A DNA stretch of 64,000 nt, taken from NCBI RefSeq assembly GCF_900156645.1, contig NZ_FTOC01000003.1:303709-367708 (forward strand), in the 5' to 3' direction. Below the pieces are notes generated by a model that saw only the letters and a list, made by a program, of their open reading frames with translations, did not search any database and was not told where the DNA came from. Both the position numbers and the translations under genes were made by a program. Shown here in pieces: positions 23,980 to 32,331 of the stretch (positions are counted from its first letter, which is position 1; each line of letters begins with the position of its first letter). Source of the stretch: Salimicrobium flavidum (lineage in GTDB: Bacteria; Bacillota; Bacilli; Bacillales; Halobacillaceae).

Positions 23980-24912
23980 ATGGCTGGCAAAAAAGGAAAG
24001 AAACCGTTTTTCAAGAGAGTGTGGTTCTGGATCGTTCTCGTTGTAGTAATCATGATCGGAGGTAGCCTTGGCAGTGAGGAAACGGCCGAAGATGCAGAGG
24101 ACTCGACGGAAAGTGAGCAGGTCTCCAGTGAAGAGATAGGTGATTCTGAGGCAAACACGGAGGAGTCGGAAAAGAAAAGCAACGACGAAGAGGAAAACGT
24201 AAATGCTTCCGAGCAGAGTGATGAAGCAGAGGAAAGTATGACGACCTCTCAAAAGAATGCGGTAGCGGAGGCAGAGAATTATCTGGAGTTCTCGGCATTT
24301 TCAAAACAGGGACTCATCGATCAGTTATCCTCTGATTATGGAAGTGGTTATCCACAGGAGGATGCCGAATTTGCGGTGAGTCAGCTGGAGGTCGATTGGA
24401 ACGAGCAGGCTGTTGACAGCGCTGAAAGTTATTTGGATATGAGTGCTTTCTCAGAACAGGGACTCAAACAGCAACTCACCTCCGAAGCGGGCGAACAATT
24501 CACCGAGGAACAGGCACAATATGCTATCGATCAGCTTGATTTCGGAAATAACGGAGAGTCAGAGAATGCATCTTCCGGGGACAGTAATGGCTCAGGTGAG
24601 TCGATGAGTATGTCTCAGAAGAATGCCGTGGAGGAAGCGGAAAGTTATCTGGAGTTTTCGGCATTTTCAAAGCAAGGGCTCATTGATCAGTTATCCTCGG
24701 ATGCAGGGAGCGGTTATCCACAGGAGGATGCCGAATTTGCGGTGAATCAGCTGGATGTTGACTGGAAGGAACAAGCCGTAAAAGATGCAGAAAACTACCT
24801 GGAAACTATGTCCTTTTCCAGAGACCGGCTCATTCAGCAACTTTCCTCTGACAGCGGCTCCGGGTTCACTAGAGAACAGGCTGAATACGCAGTTAATGAA
24901 GTAGGTTTATAG
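23980..24912 (+). CDS. Ltp-family membrane-anchored protein with four tandem helix-turn-helix repeats
   Basis: A 310-residue protein. A lysine-rich N-terminus and one membrane helix (VWFWIVLVVVIMIGGSLG, ~14-31) are followed by a highly acidic, Ser-rich linker to residue ~85. Then come four repeats of ~45 residues of the Ltp type (PF07553-like): SQKNAVAEAENYLEFSAFSK, NEQAVDSAESYLDMSAFSEQ, a near copy of the first, and KEQAVKDAENYLETMSFSRD. Each continues with GLIDQLSSDxGSGYPQEDAE-like sequence. In streptococcal phage TP-J34 the Ltp lipoprotein blocks DNA injection by superinfecting phage. Here there is no lipobox, so anchoring is by the helix. The DNA of repeats 1 and 3 is nearly identical, indicating a recent internal duplication. 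Function inferred. Confidence 0.8.
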   Translation: MAGKKGKKPFFKRVWFWIVLVVVIMIGGSLGSEETAEDAEDSTESEQVSSEEIGDSEANTEESEKKSNDEEENVNASEQSDEAEESMTTSQKNAVAEAENYLEFSAFSKQGLIDQLSSDYGSGYPQEDAEFAVSQLEVDWNEQAVDSAESYLDMSAFSEQGLKQQLTSEAGEQFTEEQAQYAIDQLDFGNNGESENASSGDSNGSGESMSMSQKNAVEEAESYLEFSAFSKQGLIDQLSSDAGSGYPQEDAEFAVNQLDVDWKEQAVKDAENYLETMSFSRDRLIQQLSSDSGSGFTREQAEYAVNEVGL

Positions 24913-24967
24913 AAGCCGGAGGGATAGAGAGTTACCTGCCAAATTTTGAGCTTGTATCCTACACATA

Positions 24968-25005
24968 AAAAAATGCTTTCCTTTGGCTGGAAAGCATTTT
25001 TTTTA
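24968..25005. terminator. Bidirectional terminator between the Ltp-like gene and yumC
   Basis: AAAATGCTTTCC pairs with GGAAAGCATTTT around TTTGGCT, with A and T tracts on both sides. Confidence 0.88.
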
Positions 25006-25011
25006 ATGAAA

Positions 25012-26001
25012 TTATCCGGAAAACATGCTGGTGGAATGTTTCGGCTGTACTCGGGCAGTCGGGTCTATATAGTTCTTCGCATTATTGACCGCTGTCGGTC
25101 CTTCGCCGAAACCGGAAGCGATCAGTTTCACTTTACCGGGATAGGTACAGATGTCACCGGCAGCGTAAACACCTTCGATATTCGTCTCCATTTTCTGATT
25201 GACGACAATACTGTTCTTATCGATGTCGAGTTCCCACTCCTTGATCGGGCCGAGAGAACTGATGAACCCGTAGTTGACGATCAGATCATCGATATCAACG
25301 GTTTCTTCCTGCTCGCCCTTCACTTCTTTCAATACGACCTGGTTGATCGTTTCATCACCGACGAGTTTCTCGGGAGTGAACGGGGTGAGAGTTCGCACGC
25401 TGGAATTCTCCAGCTGTTCCACACTGTGCTCGTGAGCACGGAAATTGGCTCTCCGGTGTACAAGCGTCACCTGTTTGGCGATCGGTTCGAGCATCAGTGC
25501 CCAGTCGACCGCTGAGTCCCCGCCGCCACAGATCATGACATTGTGTCCACGGAACCGCTCCATGTTGTTCACGTGGTAGTGAAGGTTCGTTTCTTCAAAA
25601 CGCTCCGTATCTTTTATCTTCAGTTTTCTCGGTTCAAAGGCACCGTTGCCCGCTGTTATGATAATCGTTTTCGTGTAGTGGACGTCTTTGTTCGTCGTGA
25701 GTTTGAATGAACCATCTTCCTGTCTCACCACGGTCTGGACCGCTTCTCCAAGCGTAACGTCGGGATCGAAAGCCATCGCCTGTTCCGTGAGATTGTCGAC
25801 GAGCTCCTGGGCTCTCACTTTCGGAAAACCGGCTACATCAAAAATATATTTTTCCGGGTATAGCGCAGTAAGCTGGCCGCCGAGATGAGGGAGACTCTCG
25901 ATTATATTGACGGACGCCTGGCGCATACCTCCGTAAAAGGCAGTAAATAATCCAACAGGTCCACCACCGATTATCGTAATATCATGAACTTTTTTACTCA
26001 T
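25012..26001 (-). CDS. yumC: Ferredoxin/flavodoxin-NADP+ reductase YumC
   Basis: A 329-residue FAD enzyme of the thioredoxin-reductase-like ferredoxin-NADP reductase family (B. subtilis YumC), which passes electrons from NADPH to ferredoxin or flavodoxin. The FAD loop is [18 protein letters not shown], and the NADPH loop is [15 protein letters not shown]. The late [20 protein letters not shown] binds FAD. As in the family, no CxxC disulfide is present. The ATG follows AGGAGGTT. In B. subtilis yumC and yumB are neighbours; here they are divergent and share the intergenic region. Confidence 0.93.
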   Translation of the reverse strand: MSKKVHDITIIGGGPVGLFTAFYGGMRQASVNIIESLPHLGGQLTALYPEKYIFDVAGFPKVRAQELVDNLTEQAMAFDPDVTLGEAVQTVVRQEDGSFKLTTNKDVHYTKTIIITAGNGAFEPRKLKIKDTERFEETNLHYHVNNMERFRGHNVMICGGGDSAVDWALMLEPIAKQVTLVHRRANFRAHEHSVEQLENSSVRTLTPFTPEKLVGDETINQVVLKEVKGEQEETVDIDDLIVNYGFISSLGPIKEWELDIDKNSIVVNQKMETNIEGVYAAGDICTYPGKVKLIASGFGEGPTAVNNAKNYIDPTARVQPKHSTSMFSG

Positions 26002-26191
26002 ATAGGGAACCTCCTGTATATACGAAAAATCACTTCTTTAATACTTCAGCACAATTATTACAATAGATAATTATTGAAAGAATCGCAAGCGAAAGGTTGA
26101 AAAACAGTGAAAAAAAAGCTAATATGTTACCTGTGAGATATTACGAAATCGTGACACTTTTTTTTCCGGGTGAAGACTTTTATGTCTTTCT

Positions 26192-26209
26192 GTGTGAAAA
26201 ATGTCACAA
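26192..26209. promoter_or_regulatory. Rex-type operator upstream of yumB
   Basis: GTGTGA and TCACAA half-sites are separated by six bases (AAAATG); only one position departs from the Rex consensus TTGTGA-N6-TCACAA. Rex senses NADH/NAD+ and represses NADH dehydrogenase genes in Bacillus. The site lies about 40 bases before the coding region, where a repressor would block transcription. Confidence 0.65.
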
Positions 26210-26247
26210 ACGTATACTTTAAAAATCTAAAAATGGATGTGATTGGA

Positions 26248-27468
26248 TTGAACAGACCTAATATCGTTATTTTGGGCGCCGGCTATGGTGGCATCATGAC
26301 CGCCTCTAAGCTGCAGAAGAAACTCAGCGCTGACGACGCAAATATTACACTCGTCAACAAACACAGTTATCATTATCAGACGACGTGGTTGCACGAAAAT
26401 GCGGCCGGAACGCTTCACCATGACCGCACGAGAATGGAAGTGAATAGTGTCATCGACACGAACAAAATCAACTTCGTTCAGGAGGCGGTCACCGGAATCG
26501 ATCCTGAAAACAAGAAAGTATCCCTTGAAAACGGCGAACTTTCTTACGATTACCTCGTAATCGGTCTCGGTTTCGAAGCTGCTACTTTCGGTATCCAGGG
26601 ACTACTTGAAAATGCATTCACGATCAACGACATTAACAGTGCCCGCCTGATCCGTCAGCATATCGAGTACAACTTCGCCAAGTACAACAACGAAAAAGAT
26701 AAGAAGCAGGAGCGTCTCAACCTTGTAGTAGGCGGTGCAGGTTTCACTGGAATAGAGTTCGTCGGAGAACTTGCCAACCGTGTGCCTGAGCTTTGTAAAG
26801 AATACGACGTACCGCGTGAAAACGTGCGTATCATCAACGTCGAAGCTGCACCTACAGCACTACCTGGTTTCGATCCCGAGCTTGTGGAATATGCGATGAA
26901 CTCTCTTGAGGCGCGCGGTGTTGAGTTCAAAATCGGCGCTATGATTAAAGAGGTCACTGCTGACAAATTGGTGTACGAACAGGATGAAGAGATTGAAGAA
27001 GTTCCTACGAACACTGTAGTATGGGCTGCCGGTGTACGCGGAAACAAACTTGTAGAAGATGCAGGTTTCGAATCGAACCGTGGTCGTACACCTGTACGCG
27101 AAGATCTCCGTCCGAACGGGTATGACGATGTCTTCATCGTCGGAGACTGTGCGCTTGTGATGAACGAAGAAACAGAGCGCCCGTATCCTCCGACAGCACA
27201 GATTGCTATCCAGGAAGCAGAACATACTGCTGAAAACATGAAGCGTATCGTTCAAGGGAATGATCACCTTGAGCCGTTCACACCGAATATTCAGGGTACA
27301 GTAGCTTCACTTGGAAACAACGATGCGATGGGCGTCATCTTTGATGATAAGAAGATTTACGGCTGGTCTGCGACTGCGATGAAGAAAATCATCGATAACC
27401 GCTACCTCCTTAAATTGGGCGGAGTAGGCCTGGTTCTTAAAAAAGGTAAGCTGAACTTCTTTAAATAA
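26248..27468 (+). CDS. yumB: Type II NADH dehydrogenase (YumB)
   Basis: A 406-residue non-proton-pumping NADH:quinone oxidoreductase on the inner membrane face, feeding electrons to menaquinone. The FAD loop is [18 protein letters not shown] and the NADH loop [17 protein letters not shown]. Further marks are [19 protein letters not shown] and [16 protein letters not shown]. The start is set at a TTG eight bases after GGATGTGA. An ATG five codons earlier is possible, while a farther in-frame ATG would place the Rex-type operator inside the gene. Its electron acceptor, menaquinone, is made by the men genes further along. Confidence 0.9.
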   Translation: MNRPNIVILGAGYGGIMTASKLQKKLSADDANITLVNKHSYHYQTTWLHENAAGTLHHDRTRMEVNSVIDTNKINFVQEAVTGIDPENKKVSLENGELSYDYLVIGLGFEAATFGIQGLLENAFTINDINSARLIRQHIEYNFAKYNNEKDKKQERLNLVVGGAGFTGIEFVGELANRVPELCKEYDVPRENVRIINVEAAPTALPGFDPELVEYAMNSLEARGVEFKIGAMIKEVTADKLVYEQDEEIEEVPTNTVVWAAGVRGNKLVEDAGFESNRGRTPVREDLRPNGYDDVFIVGDCALVMNEETERPYPPTAQIAIQEAEHTAENMKRIVQGNDHLEPFTPNIQGTVASLGNNDAMGVIFDDKKIYGWSATAMKKIIDNRYLLKLGGVGLVLKKGKLNFFK

Positions 27469-27477
27469 AGAAACGGA

Positions 27478-27511
27478 GCAAAGACCCATGTTCAGGGTCT
27501 TTGCTTTTTTT
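27478..27511 (+). terminator. yumB terminator
   Basis: GCAAAGACCC pairs perfectly with GGGTCTTTGC, followed by T7. Confidence 0.9.
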
Positions 27512-27539
27512 AGGATAGGAAACGGTGGGGCATCAAAGC

Positions 27540-27595
27540 CATAAGCTATCGTCCTCGGAAAAGCAAAGCTCTTTTCTCCGGCCATTCTGCTTGTG
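27540..27595. repeat. Palindromic element, copy A
   Basis: CATAAGC and GCTTGTG flank an inner CGGAAAAG/CTTTTCTCCG stem. It is followed 18 bases later by GCGCTTGCGCTTTTTTG, exactly as copy B is. No coding potential. Confidence 0.6.
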
Positions 27596-27656
27596 CGGGT
27601 CGTATCTGTCCGAGCGCTTGCGCTTTTTTGTATGTTATAATCTGGCTTCAGCACCC

Positions 27657-27734
27657 AGCCTTTTGCGACATAAGCAGAGCACCTTGGGAAGAAAAGCATC
27701 TTCCTGCAGGCGCTCTGCTTATGCTGAAAAGGCT
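27657..27734. repeat. Long palindromic element, copy B
   Basis: Three nested stems: AGCCTTTT/AAAAGGCT, CATAAGCAGAGC/GCTCTGCTTATG (12 bp perfect) and GGAAGA/TCTTCC. Almost the whole 78 bases fold into one cruciform or RNA hairpin. It is followed by GCGCTTGCGCTTTTTTG, identical to the sequence after copy A. Confidence 0.75.
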
Positions 27735-27810
27735 GACCAGGGCGCTTGCGCTTTTTTGTTTACCATACTACAATATAGCTTGTATCGGAGTGAGAGTAGG
27801 GGGAAGAGTA

Positions 27811-28128
27811 TTGGATATTGTACAGTTCGCGGTCTCCATATTACTGTTTTTTGTATTGTTTTTCGGTATATCGTTTTTACTTAACATGATTTTACGGATG
27901 TCCTGGTTCATGCTATTCGTGTACCCGGCGATCGTTTTTCTTATTGTTGATGATTTTCCTTTGAACCGTTATTTCCGGGAACCTGTGGGTGCGATCAGTG
28001 ACGCGTGGGCCTCCCTGTTATCTTTGAGCGTTTTTGATATTATCATCCTGGTGAGTGGATTCGCTGGAACGGTAGCTGCAGGCATCATCATTCGACTGTT
28101 ACGAAAAAACGGATATCAAATGTTCTAA
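27811..28128 (+). CDS. yuiB: YuiB-family membrane protein
   Basis: A 105-residue membrane protein with three hydrophobic helices, similar to Bacillus YuiB, whose function is unknown. The conserved start is IVQFAVSILLFFVLFFGISF then LLNMILRMSWFM. The start is a TTG after TAGGGGGAAG; the frame is open further upstream but runs through the palindromic repeats, so the longer form is rejected. The yuiA gene that usually accompanies it is not seen. It ends toward yuiD, with an 18-bp hairpin between. Confidence 0.8.
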   Translation: MDIVQFAVSILLFFVLFFGISFLLNMILRMSWFMLFVYPAIVFLIVDDFPLNRYFREPVGAISDAWASLLSLSVFDIIILVSGFAGTVAAGIIIRLLRKNGYQMF

Positions 28129-28204
28129 AGCGTCTGAGTCTTCAGATGCTTTTTCTTATGGAGAAATTTCACTTTATGCCTGCTGTGCGTCTTTTAAAGT
28201 GCTG

Positions 28205-28307
28205 TGGGGTGAGCATGAACGGAAAATCGCCGGAATCGACCAGAGGAAGTTTACATCATGCCCGCGGCAAGCTTCCACCCGTAGGGAGGAAATCAACGAT
28301 GAACGAT
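28205..28307. repeat. Truncated copy of repeat R1
   Basis: The stretch GAGCATGAACGGAAAATCGC to AAATCAACGATGAACGATGA matches the right two thirds of R1. It includes CATGCCCGCGGCAAGCTTCC; the left end is missing. Confidence 0.75.
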
Positions 28308-28322
28308 GACGGATTCAATATA

Positions 28323-28375
28323 AAAAGCTACCCTGAAAATAAATCCTCCGAGGAATAATTTTCAGGGTAGCTTTT
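28323..28375. terminator. Bidirectional hairpin between yuiB and yuiD, built from repeat R2 sequence
   Basis: An 18-bp perfect stem, AAAAGCTACCCTGAAAAT / ATTTTCAGGGTAGCTTTT, encloses a 17-base loop and can end both convergent genes. The arm GCTACCCTGAAAATAAAT is the same as the start of repeat R2, suggesting a repeat turned into a terminator. Confidence 0.8.
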
Positions 28376-28856
28376 AAAATAGGAGATAATGAACGAAAAA
28401 AGTGAGCACAACTCCGAAAACCCCTCCGACGAAAACTTCGACAGGCTGGTGTCCGAGCATCTCTTTGATTTCTTCACGCTTCTCGAATTCTTCCTTTGTG
28501 CCCCAACCTCTCGCCTGTTCGACGAAACGTTGGAAGTCGTTCATCAGTATATTCAGCATGATCGCCTGTTCTCCGGATTGTCTGCGTACCCCGGTGGAAT
28601 CGAACATGACGATGATAGCAAAAACGGCGGCAAGCGCAAATAACGGAGAGCCGAAACCCTGTTCTATCCCTATACCTGTCGATAATGCTGTGACGGCTGC
28701 TGAATGGCTCGAAGGCATGCCTCCGGTAGAAAAAGCGAGGGTGCCGTCAATTTTTCTGGAAGCAATAAAGGAGATGGGTATTTTTATCCCCTGGGCTGAA
28801 AAAATAGCAAGAAGCGCTGCCCAGAGTGGAAAGTTCTGGAATATTTCCATAGACAT
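28374..28856 (-). CDS. yuiD: Divergent PAP2 family protein YuiD
   Basis: A 160-residue membrane protein of the DUF212 / divergent PAP2 family. Visible motifs are KIPISFIASRKIDGTLAFST, then GGMPSSHSAAVTALSTGIG, in which the SSHS segment corresponds to the phosphatase histidine region. Next is DSTGVRRQSGEQAIMLN, with LGHQPVEVFVGGVFGVVLTF near the end. The PAP2 fold suggests action on a lipid or polyprenyl phosphate in the membrane; the substrate is unknown. In plants a relative is a regulator rather than an enzyme, so activity is not certain. Located among yui genes as in Bacillus. Confidence 0.9.
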   Translation of the reverse strand: MSMEIFQNFPLWAALLAIFSAQGIKIPISFIASRKIDGTLAFSTGGMPSSHSAAVTALSTGIGIEQGFGSPLFALAAVFAIIVMFDSTGVRRQSGEQAIMLNILMNDFQRFVEQARGWGTKEEFEKREEIKEMLGHQPVEVFVGGVFGVVLTFFVHYLLF

Positions 28857-28911
28857 CTGTCAGCCTTTCTGAATAGAAACTTTTATTATGTAATGGTATT
28901 ATACTGTAAAA

Positions 28912-28942
28912 CAAAAGCCTCCTGCAATGAGGAGGCTTTTTA
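28912..28942. terminator. deoD terminator
   Basis: AAAGCCTCCT pairs perfectly with AGGAGGCTTT around a six-base loop; flanking A and T tracts allow use on either strand. Confidence 0.88.
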
Positions 28943-28943
28943 A

Positions 28944-29654
28944 TTAGTCCTGGATAACTGCGTCCAGAGCGATTTCCATCATGTCTGTAAATGTCGATTG
29001 ACGTTCTTCGGAGGTTGTCTCTTCTCCGGTAAGAATATGGTCACTGACGGTCAGAACGGAAAGTGCCTGACGATTGTATTTCGCAGCAAGTGTGTAAAGA
29101 GCTGTCGTTTCCATTTCAATAGCGAGCACATTGTAGTCTGCAAGTTTCTGTGTGAACTCTTTCGCATTGTCACGGTAGAACTGATCACTCGTGAATACGT
29201 TGCCGACGTGCAGGTTCATCCCTTTTTTCTCCCCGATGTCATAAGCGTTTTTCAACAGGTTGAAATCAGCGCTTGGAGCGAAGTCTACGTTGTCGAAAGT
29301 AGAACGGTTCATGCTTGAATCCGTGGAAGAAGTGTTTGCAAGAATGACGTCACGGACATTCACATCCTTCTGGATAGCACCACAGGAACCTACGCGTACA
29401 AGCTTCTGTACGTCATAAGCGTCCATGAGCTCATTTACGTAAATAGAGATGGATGGTACGCCCATACCGGTTCCCTGGACAGAGACTCTTTCCCCTTTGT
29501 ATGTACCGGTGTAGCCGTACATACCGCGGACTTCGTTGTAGCAGACGGCATCTTCAAGAAAGTTCTCTGCTATGTACTTCGCGCGGAGCGGGTCTCCCGG
29601 TAGTAGTATCTTATCGGCGATATCGCCTTTGTTAGCTCCAATATGCGTTGTCAT
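28944..29654 (-). CDS. deoD: Purine-nucleoside phosphorylase DeoD
   Basis: A 236-residue hexameric (NP-I family) purine-nucleoside phosphorylase that splits purine ribo- and deoxyribonucleosides with phosphate to free base and (deoxy)ribose-1-phosphate. Family signatures are [42 protein letters not shown] (phosphate side) and [15 protein letters not shown] (purine/ribose binding). The catalytic Asp lies in [12 protein letters not shown]. The ATG follows AAGGAGGAG. It appears to be monocistronic. Confidence 0.95.
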   Translation of the reverse strand: MTTHIGANKGDIADKILLPGDPLRAKYIAENFLEDAVCYNEVRGMYGYTGTYKGERVSVQGTGMGVPSISIYVNELMDAYDVQKLVRVGSCGAIQKDVNVRDVILANTSSTDSSMNRSTFDNVDFAPSADFNLLKNAYDIGEKKGMNLHVGNVFTSDQFYRDNAKEFTQKLADYNVLAIEMETTALYTLAAKYNRQALSVLTVSDHILTGEETTSEERQSTFTDMMEIALDAVIQD

Positions 29655-29815
29655 TAGTAACTCCTCCTTTAATCCTCATTCTCTTATTAAATTATCATAA
29701 CGTTTTCAATAAAACAAATGACTGACACTACAGGTGCTGATACAATAGTGTTGATAAATGAAATTCGAAAATTGGTGATTGAAGCTATTTTCAACATCGA
29801 TAAGGAGGCGTAAGT

Positions 29816-30307
29816 GTGGATATTTCAGTTTCACAACTGCCGGGTATTGGGCAGAAAATCAGTTTCAAAACGGCAGAAAATAGTCAAATAGTGCTTATTG
29901 TTCACCATACGGGGAAAAGGGAACTATACCTGTTTGATGACGCTGATAATGAAGAGGCTGATTTTGCTATAGATTTGACGGCGGACGAGACGCGTGAGTT
30001 AGGGGCACAGTTCCTTGGTGCTACGTACCAGCCGGTAAGTGCGGATAAGCTGAAAATGTTCAAAAATCAGATCGTCATCGACTGGCTTGAACTTAAAGAG
30101 GAATCGGTGCTCGCCGGTAAGACGATCCAGGAGTCAGGCATCAGAAGACGTACCGGAGCTACGATCATAGGAATCGTGCAGGGAGATGAGACGATCGCTA
30201 TTCCGGAAGCTGATCAGCATCTGACCCCGGGGATTGTACTGATGGCTATTGGCAAACAGGAACAGATCGATATGTTGCAGTCAATGTGCCAAGGAGAGGA
30301 AGGATAA
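29816..30307 (+). CDS. khtT: K+/H+ antiporter regulatory subunit KhtT
   Basis: A 163-residue cytoplasmic regulator with an N-terminal KhtT-type domain and a C-terminal TrkA-C (RCK_C) domain (~80-160: LKEESVLAGKTIQESGIRRR ... GIVLMAIGKQEQIDML). In B. subtilis KhtT controls the KhtU antiporter and its RCK_C domain senses the nucleotide c-di-AMP and pH. The start is GTG with AAGGAGGCG ahead. khtU follows after three bases, so the two are co-transcribed. The third gene of the B. subtilis operon, khtS, is not present upstream. A TGATACAAT extended -10 lies at 29738-29746. Confidence 0.88.
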   Translation: MDISVSQLPGIGQKISFKTAENSQIVLIVHHTGKRELYLFDDADNEEADFAIDLTADETRELGAQFLGATYQPVSADKLKMFKNQIVIDWLELKEESVLAGKTIQESGIRRRTGATIIGIVQGDETIAIPEADQHLTPGIVLMAIGKQEQIDMLQSMCQGEEG

Positions 30308-30310
30308 CCT

Positions 30311-31489
30311 GTGCATGCAGACATTCCATCCTTGTTAGGAGCTGGATTACTACTGCTGGCAATTTTTTATCTAGGATTTTTAAGTATCAAAATCAAGCTG
30401 CCGGGCGTCATCCTTTACATATTACTCGGGATTGTACTGGCGGACATTCTTGTAGACAACGAACTTCTATATTTTGCCGGGGAGATAGGAATCGTACTCT
30501 TGTTCTTTCTGCTCGGTCTCGAGTTCAATGTGAACAGACTCGGGGGCATCGCCAAAAAAATATGGCCTTCAGGATTACTTGATGTATTTTTGAGCCTCGG
30601 AGTCACGATGCTCATAGCTCTCGGCTTCGGACTTGATCTGTTCTCGAGCCTTCTCGTCGGAGGGATCGCTTATGCGACCAGTTCCTCGATTACAGCGAAA
30701 CTGTTGGATGACAGAGAAAGGATGGCGAACGCGGAAACGGAATTCATGCTCGCTATCCTTATTTTCGAAGACGTCGTAGCTCCGATTGTCGTGGCCGTTC
30801 TCGTCGGTATGAGTACAGGGGAGGAGTTCACAGCGGGGGCTTTCGGAATACTTATAGGGAAAATTTCATTATTGACGCTTGGAGCTATCATTCTTGGGAA
30901 GACGGTTTTCAAAAGGTTCGAGATTTTTCTCGATCGTATCTCCGATCAGGATTTCAAAATAATTCTATTGATGGGTATCGCCGTTTCCTATGGCGGGCTG
31001 GCTTTATATATGGGATTATCCGAAGTGCTCGGTGCGTTTCTCGCAGGGATGATGCTTGCTGAAATCGGTAGAATCGAAAAAGTGGAGCAGACGGTTTTCC
31101 CGATGAGGGACTTACTCCTGCCTACGTTCTTCGTTTATTTCGGTACTACCGTAGAGTTAGGCAATGGGGTGCCCATGGCCGGTCTGCTCGTTACAGTATT
31201 GGTATGGTCGGTTCTTGCTAAAATTCTTCTTGGTGTCATCGGGGGTCCGATGTACGGGCTTTCCAGGCGCGCTTCTCTTCGAGGGGGATTATCGATGTGT
31301 TCGCGAGGAGAATTCTCTGTGGTTATCGCCGGTGTTGCTGCCGGCTCCCTTAAGGTTTTCAGCGGAATATATATTGTAGCTGCCGCTTTTATAGGAATGG
31401 TGCTATTTGAACAGGCCTCCAGACTTACCAACATGGTCTACGGGAAACCCGTGAAGAAAAAGAAGGACCTTCGCGTTCCCGGAGGATAA
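30311..31489 (+). CDS. khtU: K+/H+ antiporter KhtU (CPA2 family)
   Basis: A 392-residue integral membrane protein of the CPA2 cation:proton antiporter family with about 12 helices. It exports K+ (and NH4+) in exchange for protons, useful at high pH or on return to lower osmolarity. Family marks are FFLLGLEFNVNRLGGIA, GGIAYATSSSITAKLLDD with the unwound helix region, AILIFEDVVAPIVV with the essential Asp, and GAFLAGMMLAEIG. A GTG start is used. It depends on KhtT, encoded just upstream. The gene ends in a strong terminator. Confidence 0.9.
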   Translation: MHADIPSLLGAGLLLLAIFYLGFLSIKIKLPGVILYILLGIVLADILVDNELLYFAGEIGIVLLFFLLGLEFNVNRLGGIAKKIWPSGLLDVFLSLGVTMLIALGFGLDLFSSLLVGGIAYATSSSITAKLLDDRERMANAETEFMLAILIFEDVVAPIVVAVLVGMSTGEEFTAGAFGILIGKISLLTLGAIILGKTVFKRFEIFLDRISDQDFKIILLMGIAVSYGGLALYMGLSEVLGAFLAGMMLAEIGRIEKVEQTVFPMRDLLLPTFFVYFGTTVELGNGVPMAGLLVTVLVWSVLAKILLGVIGGPMYGLSRRASLRGGLSMCSRGEFSVVIAGVAAGSLKVFSGIYIVAAAFIGMVLFEQASRLTNMVYGKPVKKKKDLRVPGG

Positions 31490-31496
31490 ATCGTTC

Positions 31497-31545
31497 AAAA
31501 AAAGAGATATCCTGGAGAAGTGCTCTCCTAAGATATCTCTTTTTG
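31497..31545. terminator. Terminator between khtU and kapB
   Basis: AAAGAGATATC pairs with GATATCTCTTT with an inner GGAG/CTCC, followed by T5; A-rich on the other side. Confidence 0.85.
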
Positions 31546-31588
31546 TTCCTTCTTGTGCCAGCGTTGCTACCCGAATGGCTGCGCTATG

Positions 31589-31969
31589 CTATTTGAAGTA
31601 CTGTTTTTCGAGGTCTTCGAGCTGTCGGAGCGCTTTTTGGTTGAATTCCGTGTCGCGGCGCATCAGTTTTTCTTTGAAATGACGAACTGACTGACGTAGG
31701 GATTCCTTGTAGTTCGGAACTTCATCCTCATACGGATGGACAGCTTTTTTGTCCACGTTCGCTTTCTCGTGATGTGCCAGAGCTTTTCGCTGATGGAAAA
31801 ACACTTCTTCTGTCTGTCCGGGATTGTGTAGATCGCCCTGGGCCGGGTGCGTGTGGACGGCGAGGACTTCCACCAGAAATTTAGATCCGCGGTCTTCTCT
31901 TACTTGCCCTATGTATGTGCCTGTCTTATAGAATGCTTTTACCGTGTCGCCTGATTTTATATCTTCCAT
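31589..31969 (-). CDS. kapB: Kinase-associated protein B (KapB)
   Basis: A 126-residue protein of the KapB family, required in B. subtilis for KinB to feed phosphate into the Spo0 sporulation phosphorelay. Conserved parts are VKAFYKTGTYIGQVRED, VLAVHTHPAQGDLHNPGQTE and EVFFHQRKALAHHEKANV. The ATG chosen has AAGGAGG upstream; an earlier in-frame start lacks one. In B. subtilis kapB is next to kinB; no kinase gene is present here. The family label as lipoprotein is not supported by this sequence, which lacks a signal peptide. It suggests the organism sporulates. Confidence 0.88.
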   Translation of the reverse strand: MEDIKSGDTVKAFYKTGTYIGQVREDRGSKFLVEVLAVHTHPAQGDLHNPGQTEEVFFHQRKALAHHEKANVDKKAVHPYEDEVPNYKESLRQSVRHFKEKLMRRDTEFNQKALRQLEDLEKQYFK

Positions 31970-32070
31970 GATTGCTTCAACCTCCTTAGCTATCCTAATG
32001 AAATAATAACATATTCCCTGCAGCAACCGTCCATTCTTTGTTACAATAGAGGGGAGGAGCGTGGTACGTT

Positions 32071-32253
32071 ATGATGGATTTTCTATATTTCCCCCAGGAT
32101 GCAGCGGAATACATCCCTGCAGTACTGATGCTCATATTATTCATGGGAGCAGCAGTGGCTACTGTCTATATATTTATGAAAGCTTCAAAAAATGAAGAGG
32201 ATTCCTTGCCGGAGCATTTGAAAGAGGACCCTCATTATTATGAAAAAGAGTAG
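32071..32253 (+). CDS. Hypothetical small single-helix membrane protein
   Basis: A 60-residue protein I cannot assign. One membrane helix is clear (YIPAVLMLILFMGAAVATVY then IFMKAS, ~14-39), followed by an acidic tail EEDSLPEHLKEDPHYYEKE. A ribosome site GAGGGGAGG lies about 13 bases before the ATG pair; the second ATG (one codon in) is equally possible. It is followed by a strong terminator and is divergent from kapB. Composition and signals support a real gene. Confidence 0.6.
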   Translation: MMDFLYFPQDAAEYIPAVLMLILFMGAAVATVYIFMKASKNEEDSLPEHLKEDPHYYEKE

Positions 32254-32268
32254 GTTTATTCCTGATAG

Positions 32269-32308
32269 ATGAAGCATCAGAGGTTTTCTCTGATGCTTCG
32301 TCTTTTTT
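32269..32308. terminator. Terminator between the small membrane protein and patB
   Basis: GAAGCATCAGAG pairs perfectly with CTCTGATGCTTC around five bases, followed by T6. Confidence 0.88.
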
Positions 32309-32331
32309 GATGGAATATTTAACGTTTATAC

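Noticed and set aside
26170..26247. Longer N-terminus for yumB
   Set aside because: It would place the Rex-type operator inside the gene, adds non-conserved residues and lacks a ribosome site.
27540..27765. CRISPR array
   Set aside because: Only two unequal palindromes with no spacer regularity; no cas genes in the window.
27525..27884. 119-codon frame and the 5' extension of yuiB through the palindromes
   Set aside because: They run through repeat sequence and terminator-like tracts; the YuiB similarity begins only at the TTG at 27811.
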